DNA from: Acidimicrobiia bacterium
Lineage (GTDB): Bacteria > Actinomycetota > Acidimicrobiia > Acidimicrobiales > Poriferisodalaceae
Assembly: GCA_022827265.1 (NCBI GenBank)
Contig: JAJDTF010000131.1
Coordinates: 112,630-176,629, forward strand
DNA length: 64,000 nt
Direction of reading: 5' to 3'
A program made the position numbers and the translations under genes. Below the pieces are notes generated by a model, which was not told the DNA's origin, did not search any database, and saw only the letters and a list, made by a program, of their open reading frames with translations. The first letter of the stretch is position 1, and the number at the start of each line of letters is the position of its first letter. Positions 43,201 to 54,023 of the stretch are shown here, in pieces.

Positions 43201-43767
43201 GTGGCAGACCGCGAGCGACGCATGACGCCCCCGTATGGGGGCGTTTTCGTTGCCCGGACCACCATTCTCGATTCCAGCGGGGTCCATCGGGCGCTCACCC
43301 GTGTCAGCCACGAGATCATCGAGCGGAACGAGGGTCTCGACAACGTCCTCGTGGTGGGACTGCAGACCGGCGGCGTGCAGATCGCCCTGCGGATCGTGCG
43401 CCTCCTGTTCGAGATCGACGGCACCGACGTGCCCTTCGGCACGCTCGACGTGGCGATGCACCGCGACGACATCGGCCTGCGCCCGGTCATGGCCGAAGCC
43501 GTCACCGACATCCCCTTCGACCTCGACGGCATGACGGTCGTGCTGGTCGACGACGTGCTCTACACCGGTCGCACCATCCGTGCAGCGCTCGATGCCCTCA
43601 ACGACTTCGGGCGGCCCAGAGCGGTACAGCTCGCCGTGGTGATCGACCGCGGTCACCGTGAGCTGCCCATCCGCCCCGACTTCGTCGGCAAGAACCTGCC
43701 CACCAGCCGTGAAGAGATGGTGGACGTCACGCTCGAGGGCGTGCTGCTGGGGGAGATGCGCAAGTGA
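43201..43767 (+). CDS. pyrR: PyrR bifunctional pyrimidine operon regulator/uracil phosphoribosyltransferase
   Basis: Binds pyr leader RNA in response to UMP and has uracil phosphoribosyltransferase activity. 188 residues: ILDSSGVHRALTRVSHEIIE at the start of homology, VVGLQTGGVQIALRI, and the PRPP loop VVLVDDVLYTGRTIRAALDA. LPIRPDFVGKNLPTS near the end is the family signature. The start is GTG 43201 with a good Shine-Dalgarno. The first 17 residues are not conserved and contain a terminator-like hairpin; ATG 43222 is an alternative. It heads the pyr operon. Confidence 0.93.
   Translation: MADRERRMTPPYGGVFVARTTILDSSGVHRALTRVSHEIIERNEGLDNVLVVGLQTGGVQIALRIVRLLFEIDGTDVPFGTLDVAMHRDDIGLRPVMAEAVTDIPFDLDGMTVVLVDDVLYTGRTIRAALDALNDFGRPRAVQLAVVIDRGHRELPIRPDFVGKNLPTSREEMVDVTLEGVLLGEMRK
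43226..43251 (+). terminator. Intrinsic terminator-like hairpin inside the first codons of pyrR
   Basis: CGCCCCC-GTAT-GGGGGCG (43226-43243) followed by TTTTCGTT is a classic intrinsic terminator shape. It lies 25 nt after the pyrR start codon. Translating ribosomes would disrupt it, and PyrR blocking translation would let it form. It is the probable attenuator of the pyr operon. Confidence 0.6.
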
Positions 43768-43773
43768 ACGTGC
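43741..43773 (+). repeat. Direct repeat at the pyrR-pyrB junction, copy 1
   Basis: The 27 nt from GTGCTGCTGG to GCAAGTGA (43741-43767) recur exactly at 43812-43838, offset 71 bp. The next six bases are ACGTGC here and GCGTGC in copy 2. The repeat covers the end of pyrR and the start of the following reading frame. Confidence 0.9.
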
Positions 43774-43838
43774 GCGCCGCAGCCGAAGCAGCACGCCCAC
43801 GACAAGCGCGGGTGCTGCTGGGGGAGATGCGCAAGTGA
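43764..43838 (+). CDS. 24-codon mini-gene created by junction duplication
   Basis: GTG 43764 overlaps the pyrR stop (GTGA). The frame runs 24 codons (N-terminus MNVRAAAEAARPRQAR), ends with the same LLGEMRK as PyrR, and its own stop overlaps the pyrB GTG at 43835 (GTGA). The duplication has thus preserved translational coupling from pyrR to pyrB through an intermediate peptide. Whether the peptide has any role is unknown; it may be a neutral by-product. Confidence 0.45.
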   Translation: MNVRAAAEAARPRQARVLLGEMRK

Positions 43839-43844
43839 GCGTGC
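43812..43844 (+). repeat. Direct repeat at the pyrR-pyrB junction, copy 2
   Basis: Exact 27-nt copy (43812-43838) of the end of pyrR, directly before pyrB. See copy 1 at 43741. Confidence 0.9.
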
Positions 43845-44914
43845 ACCTGCTGACCCTGGGCGAGCTCGACACCCAGGGCATCTCAGAGCTGCTGTCGCTC
43901 ACCGATCGCTTCGTCGAGGTGGGCCGCCGGCCGATCCCTCGGGTGCCCGCTTTGCGCGGCCGCACTGTCGCCACGCTGTTCTTCGAGGAATCCACCCGCA
44001 CCCGGCTGGCCTTCGAGACCGCCGCCAAGCGGCTGTCGGCCGACGTGCTCAACTTCTCCGCGGCCTCGTCGTCGCTCGCGAAAGGCGAATCGCTGCGCGA
44101 CACCTTCGAGACCGTCCAGGCCATGGGCATTCACGCCGCCGTAGTGCGCCATCGCAGCGCCGGCGTGCCTGCCCAGATTGCCCGCTGGGCCGACGATGGC
44201 GTGTCGATCCTCAACGGCGGCGACGGGTGGCATGCCCACCCCACCCAGGGCCTGCAGGACGCCTACACCCTGTGGCGCCACTTCAGCCCGATGCCCCACG
44301 GCCAGCCGGGTGCCGAGGCCGCCGATGAACCCACGCTGGCAGGGCTGCGGATCGGCATCGTGGGCGACATCGTCCACAGCCGCGTCGCCCGCAGCGACAT
44401 CGAGGCCTACACCGCGCTCGGGGCCGGCATCGTGCTGGTCGCGCCGCCCACGCTGCTGCCGGCGCAGCCGCGTGACTGGATCGACTGCTGGCTGCCGGCC
44501 GACGCGGCCAAGCGCGTCGAGATCTCCCACGGCCTCGACGACGTGCTCGACGAGCTCGATGTGGTGGGGCTGCTTCGCTGCCAGCGCGAGCGCATGGCGG
44601 ACGGCCTGATCGGGTCAGTGCCCGAGTACGTCGCCCGCTACGGCCTCACCGCCGAACGCGCCCAGCGCTTGCGCCCCGATGCGGTCATCACCCATCCCGG
44701 GCCGATGAACCGTGGCATCGAGATCGCGGGTGCGGTGTTCGAGGACCTGGCCGCCAACCGGGTGCTGGTCACCCAGCAGGTGTCGCACGGCGTGGCCGCC
44801 CGCATGGCAGTGCTGTTCCGCCTGATCGGATCGGGCACTGCCCTGCCCAGCGCAGACGGCCCGCCCGACGCCGCGCCCTCAGAGGCGGGGCCGGCGGGCG
44901 GAGGCGGTGCCTGA
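43835..44914 (+). CDS. pyrB: Aspartate carbamoyltransferase catalytic subunit
   Basis: Condenses carbamoyl phosphate and aspartate, the committed step of pyrimidine synthesis. 359 residues. Carbamoyl-phosphate site FFEESTRTRLAFE, then SSLAKGESLRDT, RHRSAGVPAQIA, HPTQGLQDAYTL, and the aspartate-side motif HPGPMNRGIEI. The start is GTG 43835, coupled to the mini-gene. Longer than E. coli PyrB because of a loop after HPTQ and a 35-residue C-terminal tail. Adjacent to a pseudo-dihydroorotase, with which it probably forms a complex as in Pseudomonas. Confidence 0.95.
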   Translation: MSVHLLTLGELDTQGISELLSLTDRFVEVGRRPIPRVPALRGRTVATLFFEESTRTRLAFETAAKRLSADVLNFSAASSSLAKGESLRDTFETVQAMGIHAAVVRHRSAGVPAQIARWADDGVSILNGGDGWHAHPTQGLQDAYTLWRHFSPMPHGQPGAEAADEPTLAGLRIGIVGDIVHSRVARSDIEAYTALGAGIVLVAPPTLLPAQPRDWIDCWLPADAAKRVEISHGLDDVLDELDVVGLLRCQRERMADGLIGSVPEYVARYGLTAERAQRLRPDAVITHPGPMNRGIEIAGAVFEDLAANRVLVTQQVSHGVAARMAVLFRLIGSGTALPSADGPPDAAPSEAGPAGGGGA

Positions 44915-44915
44915 C

Positions 44916-46268
44916 ATGGCGGAGCAGCAGCTGCCGGCCGCAGGCGAGATGTTGGTGCTCGCAGGCGGCGAGATCGTCGAGCGCACCGGTCGGCGGCATG
45001 CGGACATCACCGTGCTGGACGGCCAGATCGCCGCTGTGGATCCTCCCGGCACAAATCGCAACGGTTCGGCACACGTGGTCGATGCGAGCGGGCGCGTGGT
45101 CGCCGCTGGACTGGTGGACCTGTTCAGCCGCCTCGGCGAGCCGGGCAACGAGGAAGCCGAGACCGTCGCCACCGCCACGGCGGCCGCCGCGCTCGGCGGC
45201 TTCACTGCGGTGCTCGCACAGCCCGACACCGACCCGCCGCTCGATCGGCTGGGCCAGCTCGCCGAACTGCGCCGCAACGCAACGGGCCGGCACTGCGCCG
45301 TCATTGCGGCGGCCACGATCACCGCCGACCGGGCAGGGAAGCGCCTGTCGCCCATGGCCGAACTGGCCGATGCCGGCGTCCGCTGGTTCACCGACGTGGG
45401 GCCGCTGGCCGACATCGGCCTGCTGCGCCGGGCGCTGCAGTACGCCGGGCCGCTGAGCGGGACCGTGTCAGTGCGCCCGGCCACCGCCCATCTCGGCGGC
45501 ACGGCTGCCATGGCCGAAGGTGCAGTGTCGGCACGCATGGGCTTGGCCGGGGAACCGGCTGCTTCCGAAGAGCTGTCAGCCAGCGCCGCGATCGGCGTTG
45601 CGCGGCTCACCGGGGGGCGGCTGCACCTCGACCGGATCAGCGCCGCCCGCACGGTCGAGCTGGTGCGTGCCGCCAAGGCAGAGGGCATCGACGTGTCCGC
45701 GTCGGTTGCCGCCGAACATCTGCTCTTCGTCGATGCCGACGCCGACAGCTACGACACGCTCATGCGAGCCGAGCCGCCCTACCGCACCGCGCTGGACCGG
45801 GCGGCGCTCATCGCGGGCGTCAACGACCGCACCATCGATGCGGTGGTCAGCGGTCACTCGCCGGTACCGCCGCAGGCGAAGGACTTGCCCTTCGACGAGG
45901 CGCCGCCAGGCGTGGCGGCACTGGAAACCTGCGCTGCGTTGGTGCTGGGCCACCCAGATATCAGTGTCGAAACCGCGTTGGACGCGCTCGCTTGGCGACC
46001 TGCCGAACTGGCAAGCGCCACCCAGCTCGGCGGCGGGGCGATCGAGCCCGGCCAGCCGGCGAACCTCGTGGTCTTCGACCTCGACCGACCCTGGACGTTG
46101 GCCGAGCGCGGCTCGGTGTCGATGGCCCGCAACACGCCGCATCGTGGCCGCGAGCTGGGCGCGATGGCGATGGCAACGGTCGTTGCCGGTCACTTGGTGG
46201 CGGCCGACGGTGCGCTGTGCGGCACTGCCGGTACCGTCGCTGCGCTCTTCGCAGGAAACACCCGATGA
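44916..46268 (+). CDS. Dihydroorotase-like protein lacking metal ligands (PyrX/PyrC' type)
   Basis: Dihydroorotase fold of 450 residues, but the metal centre is missing. The usual DxHxHxRxPG is DLFSRLGEPG here, both His lost. The second Asp of FTDDG is Val (FTDVG). The HIQHVS His is replaced (HLDRISAA). The TDHAPH Asp is absent (VSGHSPV). Non-catalytic parts (AVLAQPDTDPPLD, HLLFVDAD, ARNTPHRGREL) are well kept. In Pseudomonas and some other bacteria such pseudo-dihydroorotases stabilise PyrB; I infer the same here. An active dihydroorotase must be elsewhere. ATG 44916 is preferred over GTG 44907 because of the GGAGG at 44900. It overlaps carA by 4 bp. Confidence 0.85.
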   Translation: MAEQQLPAAGEMLVLAGGEIVERTGRRHADITVLDGQIAAVDPPGTNRNGSAHVVDASGRVVAAGLVDLFSRLGEPGNEEAETVATATAAAALGGFTAVLAQPDTDPPLDRLGQLAELRRNATGRHCAVIAAATITADRAGKRLSPMAELADAGVRWFTDVGPLADIGLLRRALQYAGPLSGTVSVRPATAHLGGTAAMAEGAVSARMGLAGEPAASEELSASAAIGVARLTGGRLHLDRISAARTVELVRAAKAEGIDVSASVAAEHLLFVDADADSYDTLMRAEPPYRTALDRAALIAGVNDRTIDAVVSGHSPVPPQAKDLPFDEAPPGVAALETCAALVLGHPDISVETALDALAWRPAELASATQLGGGAIEPGQPANLVVFDLDRPWTLAERGSVSMARNTPHRGRELGAMAMATVVAGHLVAADGALCGTAGTVAALFAGNTR

Positions 46269-47442
46269 CCCCAGCCGCTGACAACCCCGCCGCGCCCACT
46301 GCTGGTGCACTCGTGCTCACCGACGGCACCATCTTCGAGGGCGAGATGATCGGCGCGCCCCTGGGCCCCTCCGGCGGCATCGCATCGGGCGAGGTCGTGT
46401 TCAACACCGTGATGACCGGCTACCAGGAGGTCATCACCGACCCCTCCTACGCAGGCCAGATCATCGCGTTCACCTACCCGCACATCGGCAACTACGGCAC
46501 CACCGCCGCCGATGCCGAGTCTCGCCGACCGTTCTGCCGGGGAGTCGTCATCCGCGACCTGGCCCGCCGCCGCTCCAACTGGCGCTCCGACAGCGATCTC
46601 GACGCCTATCTCACTCGTCACGGCATAGCCGGCATCGCGGGTGTGGACACTCGCCGCCTGACACGCCATGTGCGCGACCACGGCGCCATGCCCGGCGCCT
46701 TCGGACCCGCCCCCGACGATGAGGCGCTCGAACGCCTCACTGCTGCGGCCACCGCCGAGCCCGGCACCGCCGGTGTCGATCTCGTCGGCGAGGTCACCAC
46801 TGCCGAGCCCTACACCGCCGGCGACGGGCCGTGGCGTGTCGTGGCCTACGACCTGGGCATCAAGCGCGCCATCGCCGCCAACCTCGGGCGCATCGCCACC
46901 GTCGAGATCGTGTCGGCGCACACCACCGCAGACGAGGTGCTCGCCCGCGAACCCCACGGCGTGTTCCTCTCCAACGGCCCGGGCGACCCCGAGATGGCCG
47001 GCAGCGTCACCGATGCGCTCGGCGCGCTGCTCGACCGGGTGCCGATCTTCGGCATCTGCCTCGGCCAGCAGGTGCTCGGCCTCGCGCTGGGCGGCCGCTC
47101 CTACAAGCTGCCCTTCGGCCACCACGGCGGCAACGTGCCGGTGCGCGACGAGGCCACGGGCCGCGTCGAGATCACCAGCCAGAACCACAACTTCGCCATC
47201 GAATCCGGCTCGGTGCCCGGCGTCGACGAGACGCACGTGTGCTTGAACGACGGATCGCTGGAAGGCTTCGCGTGCCGCGACCTGCCCGCGTTCGCGGTGC
47301 AGTATCACCCCGAGGCCAGCCCCGGTCCGCACGACTCGCGCTACCTCTTCGACCGCTTCGCCGACCTCATGTCGCAGTTCTGGGGCGGAACCCCCAACGG
47401 CGCCGGTCGCGGCGCCGCCGCCGGCCACGAGAAGGCTCGCTG

Positions 47443-47443
<1 letters not shown>
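46265..47443 (+). CDS. carA: Carbamoyl-phosphate synthase small (glutaminase) subunit
   Basis: Releases ammonia from glutamine for CarB. 392 residues. The N-terminal domain has [22 protein letters not shown], and the class I amidotransferase domain has the nucleophile in FGICLGQQ, a late His-Glu pair in [10 protein letters not shown], and LSNGPGDPE. It overlaps pyrX (ATGA) and carB (TGATG). Confidence 0.96.
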
Positions 47444-50787
<3,344 letters not shown>

Positions 50788-50824
50788 TTCGCCGCCCCGA
50801 GCCATCCGGGGCGGAGGCGTCGAC

Positions 50825-51751
50825 ATGGCAGTGCGAGTCGGCAGCGTGGAGCTGCCCAACCCGGTCATGACCGCGTCCGGCACTGCCGGCTACGGCACCG
50901 AGCTCGGCTCGTACATGGATCTGGCGTCGCTCGGGGCGATCGTGACGAAATCGCTCTCGCCGTTCCGCTGGGCCGGCAACCCGGCGCCGCGGGTGGTGGG
51001 CACCGCAGCGGGGATGCTCAACGCGGTCGGGCTGCAGAATCCGGGAGTCGCCGAGTGGGTCGAGCACGAGCTGCCGCGCCTGGCCCGCACGGGCGCCAGG
51101 GTGGTGGCCAGCATCTGGGGCCGCACAGTCGCCGACTACGCAGCGGCCGCAGCGGCGCTCGCAGGTGCCGGGCTCACAGCGCTGGAGGTGAACGTCAGCT
51201 GCCCGAACCTCGAAGGGCGTGGCCAGATGTTCGCCTGCGATCCGTCGGCCACGGCCGATGCCGTCAGCGCTTCAACTGCTGCGGGCGTGCCCGTGTGGGC
51301 AAAGCTCACGCCCAATGTCACCGATCTGGTCGAGATCGCCGAAGCGGCCGTGGGCGCGGGAGCCGAGGCCCTCACGCTCATCAACACCGTTTTCGGGATG
51401 TCGATTGACCCGGCCACAGCGCAGCCCACGCTCGGCAACGGCGGCGGCGGGCTGTCGGGTCCGGCCATCCGCCCGGTTGCGGTGAGGGCCATCTACGACG
51501 TCCGTGCCGCGCTCAGCGGCGTGCCGATCGTGGGCGTGGGCGGGGTGGCCAAAGGGGAGCACGCGGTGGAGCTCATGGCTGCCGGCGCCTGTGCGATCCA
51601 GGTCGGGACCGCGTCGTTCTGGGATCCGCGGGCGCCGCGCAGTGTGCTCAACGAGCTGCGGCGCTGGTGCGAACGGCACGGTGCCCGCTCGGCTGCCGGA
51701 CTGACAGGGCGGGCCCACCGGACGGCAAGCGACATACGGGAGACCACGTGA
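50825..51751 (+). CDS. pyrD: Dihydroorotate dehydrogenase, class 1B type
   Basis: Oxidises dihydroorotate to orotate with FMN. 308 residues from ATG 50825 (GGAGG at 8 nt; ATG 50780 is a weaker choice). NVSCPNLEGRG carries the Cys catalytic base of class 1 enzymes, MLNAVGLQNPG and GVGGVAKGEHAVELMAAGA are family signatures. Class 1B needs the iron-sulfur/FAD partner PyrK, which is not next to it in this window. It overlaps pyrF by 4 bp (GTGA). Confidence 0.93.
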   Translation: MAVRVGSVELPNPVMTASGTAGYGTELGSYMDLASLGAIVTKSLSPFRWAGNPAPRVVGTAAGMLNAVGLQNPGVAEWVEHELPRLARTGARVVASIWGRTVADYAAAAAALAGAGLTALEVNVSCPNLEGRGQMFACDPSATADAVSASTAAGVPVWAKLTPNVTDLVEIAEAAVGAGAEALTLINTVFGMSIDPATAQPTLGNGGGGLSGPAIRPVAVRAIYDVRAALSGVPIVGVGGVAKGEHAVELMAAGACAIQVGTASFWDPRAPRSVLNELRRWCERHGARSAAGLTGRAHRTASDIRETT

Positions 51752-52536
51752 ACCCGCCAACGGCCACTGCAACGGCATCGGCGCTCGGGCGAGTCCCAGC
51801 GCGTGGTCGCTTGGCACTGGCGCTCGATGTGGCAGACCGGGCCGCTGCCATGGCGCTCGTGGAGCGCTTCGGGGCTGACTTCGGTGTCATGAAAGTCGGT
51901 CTCGAGCTGTTCCTCGCTGAGGGTCCCAGGATCGTGCGCGACATCGTGTCGGCGGGCAGCCGCGTGTTCTTGGACCTCAAGCTCCACGACATACCGAACA
52001 CAGTCGAGCACGCCGCCCGCTGCGCAGGCGAGCTGGGCGTCTGGCTGCTCACCCTGCACACCCAGGGCGGGCCGGACATGCTGGCCGCGGGCGCCCGTGG
52101 CCTGAGCGACGGTGCGGCCACCGCACGCCGCGGCACTGCTGATGCAGGCTCGACTGCTGCTGGCGCAGACTTGAGCGCCGAAGTGCCGATCGCACTGGGC
52201 GTCACCGTGCTCACCTCAGACGCAGACGCCCCATCGGAGGTGCTGACGAGCCGCGCACGGCTGGCCGAGCGAGCCGGCTGCGGCGGCGTCGTGTGCGCCG
52301 CACCCGATCTTCCTGTCGTGACCGACACGGTGCCAGGGATGCTCCGGGTGGTCCCGGGCATTCGCCCTGCCGGGGCGCCGTCGGCCGATCAACGCCGCGT
52401 CGCTACACCGGCGTCGGCACTGACGGCAGGCGCCGATGTGCTCGTCATCGGCCGAGCGGTTACCGCAGCGCCCGATCCGGACGCCGCAGCGGCAGCCATC
52501 GTCGCCGAGGTCGCCGCCGCTCTGGGCTCGCCATGA
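51748..52536 (+). CDS. pyrF: Orotidine 5'-phosphate decarboxylase
   Basis: Last step of UMP synthesis. 262 residues from GTG 51748. Substrate-binding LALALDVADRAAAMALVE, catalytic array LDLKLHDIPNTVEHA, and the phosphate-binding RVVPGIRPAGAPSADQRRVA near the end. The operon's pyr genes end here; the next genes have separate promoters. Confidence 0.95.
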   Translation: MNPPTATATASALGRVPARGRLALALDVADRAAAMALVERFGADFGVMKVGLELFLAEGPRIVRDIVSAGSRVFLDLKLHDIPNTVEHAARCAGELGVWLLTLHTQGGPDMLAAGARGLSDGAATARRGTADAGSTAAGADLSAEVPIALGVTVLTSDADAPSEVLTSRARLAERAGCGGVVCAAPDLPVVTDTVPGMLRVVPGIRPAGAPSADQRRVATPASALTAGADVLVIGRAVTAAPDPDAAAAAIVAEVAAALGSP

Positions 52537-52580
52537 GAAGCCGCGTGGAGGGGTACACCTTCTCGTCGTCGCACCTGTTG

Positions 52581-52633
52581 TTTCCCGCTCTTGTTCGCTT
52601 CGCTCACGGGCCGCTCGGGCCACGGCTTCGCCT
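52581..52633. repeat. Dispersed intergenic repeat, copy B
   Basis: In the pyrF-mihF gap. Shares TTTCCCGCTCTTGTT (52581-52595) and the 31-nt CTCACGGGCC...GGCTTCGCCT block (52603-52633) with copy A at 15019-15086, but the spacer between the blocks is 7 nt instead of 22. Confidence 0.75.
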
Positions 52634-52687
52634 CCGAGCCGCGGCGTCGATGAGCCCGGTGTCCCTAGGGCCTATCTGGGGCATAGC

Positions 52688-52693
52688 TACACT
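52688..52693 (+). promoter_or_regulatory. Candidate -10 box of a leaderless mihF promoter
   Basis: TACACT ends 8 nt before the mihF ATG; no Shine-Dalgarno precedes the start. Confidence 0.45.
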
Positions 52694-52701
52694 GCACCTC
52701 A

Positions 52702-53022
52702 ATGAGTCCGCTGCCTGAACTGAGTGACGAGCAGCGTGCCGAGGCGCTGGCCAAGGCCAAGGAGGCCCGCGAGGTCCGCGCAAACGTCAAGCATCGGTTG
52801 AAGATGGGCCTGCTCACCTTCGACGAGTTGCTGGCCGAAGCCGACTCTGTCGAGAACGTCGGCAAGCTCAAGGCACTCGCTGCCTTGGAGTCGATGCCCG
52901 GTCTCGGCAAGGTCAAGGCCCGCAGACTGATGGCTGAGATTGGCATCGCCGACAACCGGCGGCTGCGGGGTCTCGGCGAGACGCAGCGGCGCCGTTTGAG
53001 CGAGCATTTCGCACAGGGCTAA
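52702..53022 (+). CDS. mihF: Actinobacterial integration host factor (mIHF)
   Basis: Actinobacteria-specific nucleoid protein that bends DNA. 106 residues with EALAKAKEAREVRANVKHRL at the N-terminus, then a helix-two-turn-helix core KLKALAALESMPGLGKVKAR and RLMAEIGIADNRRLRGLG. Starts at ATG 52702, which looks leaderless. Its place before gmk is the standard actinobacterial order. Confidence 0.95.
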   Translation: MSPLPELSDEQRAEALAKAKEAREVRANVKHRLKMGLLTFDELLAEADSVENVGKLKALAALESMPGLGKVKARRLMAEIGIADNRRLRGLGETQRRRLSEHFAQG

Positions 53023-53049
53023 GCCTCTGAGGCGCGTGAAGACAGTCGC

Positions 53050-53670
53050 ATGACCGACCCGGCGCCCAAGGGCGCTGCGAGTCATGGCGCGTCTGGGCGC
53101 GCGCCGGGCGACAGCGCGACTTGGGGTGTCACGCTGTACGTGGTGTGCGGGCCGGGTGGGGCCGGCAAGGGCACGATCGTGGCCGAGCTGGTGGCGCAGG
53201 ATCCCACGCTGCTGCTGAGCCGATCCTGGACGACCCGTCCGCGCCGGGTGGGGGAGCCGGCTGAGGCCTACACGTTCGTGACGGCCGAGGAGTTCGAGGC
53301 CCGGATCTCAGCAGGCGGCTTCCTGGAGTGGGCCGACTTCTTCGAGTACCGCTACGGCACTCCGATGCCGCCACCCGATCTCGACCGCGATCTGGTGCTC
53401 GAAATCGACGTTCAGGGCGCAGTGTCGGTGCGCAACCGTGATCCAGCCGCCCTGGTGATCATGGTGCTGCCGCCGAGCCGCGCCGAGCAGGAGCGACGCA
53501 TGCGCCGCCGGGGCGACCCCGATGCAGACGTGGCACGCCGGCTCGCCAAGGCCGACGAGGAGCTGCCTGTCGGCTACCGGATGGCTGATCTCATCGTCGT
53601 GAACCGGGACATCACGACCACGGTGTCGGAGATTGCCGCATTCGTGGAGCGCACCCGGTCCCGCCGGTAG
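53050..53670 (+). CDS. gmk: Guanylate kinase
   Basis: Phosphorylates GMP to GDP. 206 residues. The P-loop reads CGPGGAGKGT, whereas most guanylate kinases have GPSGxGKST; Gly-Thr after Lys resembles adenylate kinase. The GMP-binding part is typical: SRSWTTRPRRVGEPAEAYTF, FLEWADFFEYRYGTP, LEIDVQGAVSVR and RRRGDPDADVARRL. The first 25 residues are a disordered tail. Its TAG stop overlaps the -10 candidate of rpoZ. Confidence 0.92.
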   Translation: MTDPAPKGAASHGASGRAPGDSATWGVTLYVVCGPGGAGKGTIVAELVAQDPTLLLSRSWTTRPRRVGEPAEAYTFVTAEEFEARISAGGFLEWADFFEYRYGTPMPPPDLDRDLVLEIDVQGAVSVRNRDPAALVIMVLPPSRAEQERRMRRRGDPDADVARRLAKADEELPVGYRMADLIVVNRDITTTVSEIAAFVERTRSRR

Positions 53671-53673
53671 CCT
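53668..53673 (+). promoter_or_regulatory. Candidate -10 box of a leaderless rpoZ promoter
   Basis: TAGCCT (sharing TAG with the gmk stop) ends 10 nt before the rpoZ ATG. CGCCGGTAGCCT is identical in the 12 bases before the def start region. Confidence 0.45.
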
Positions 53674-53683
53674 GCACGCTGCG

Positions 53684-54022
53684 ATGACTGAGTCGACCGA
53701 CACCATGATCACCCCAGGGCTCGAAGACCTGCTCTCCAAGGTCGACTCGAAGTTCACGCTGGTGAGCCTCGCTGCCATGCGGTCGCGGCAGATCAACTCG
53801 TATTACAACCAGCTCGACGGTGGCATCGGCTCAGTTGTGCCGCCGCAGGTTGCCTCGGTTGCCCGCAAGCCACTGTCGATCGCATTCGAGGAGATCGACG
53901 CCGACAAGATCACGTTCGAGCGGTTCGACCCCGAGGAGCGAGCACGGCTGGAGGCCGAAGCGCTTGCCGCGGCGGAGGCTGACGCAGCCATGCTCGAAGT
54001 GGTTCCCGACCTCGAGGCCTGA
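53684..54022 (+). CDS. rpoZ: RNA polymerase omega subunit
   Basis: Small subunit that aids assembly of RNA polymerase. 112 residues, with SKFTLVSLAAMRSRQINSYY as the conserved omega core and KPLSIAFEEIDADKITFE following. The C-terminal 30 residues are an acidic Ala-rich helix. ATG 53684 is used; ATG 53705 is possible. coaBC starts 2 bases after its stop. Confidence 0.94.
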   Translation: MTESTDTMITPGLEDLLSKVDSKFTLVSLAAMRSRQINSYYNQLDGGIGSVVPPQVASVARKPLSIAFEEIDADKITFERFDPEERARLEAEALAAAEADAAMLEVVPDLEA

Positions 54023-54023
54023 T

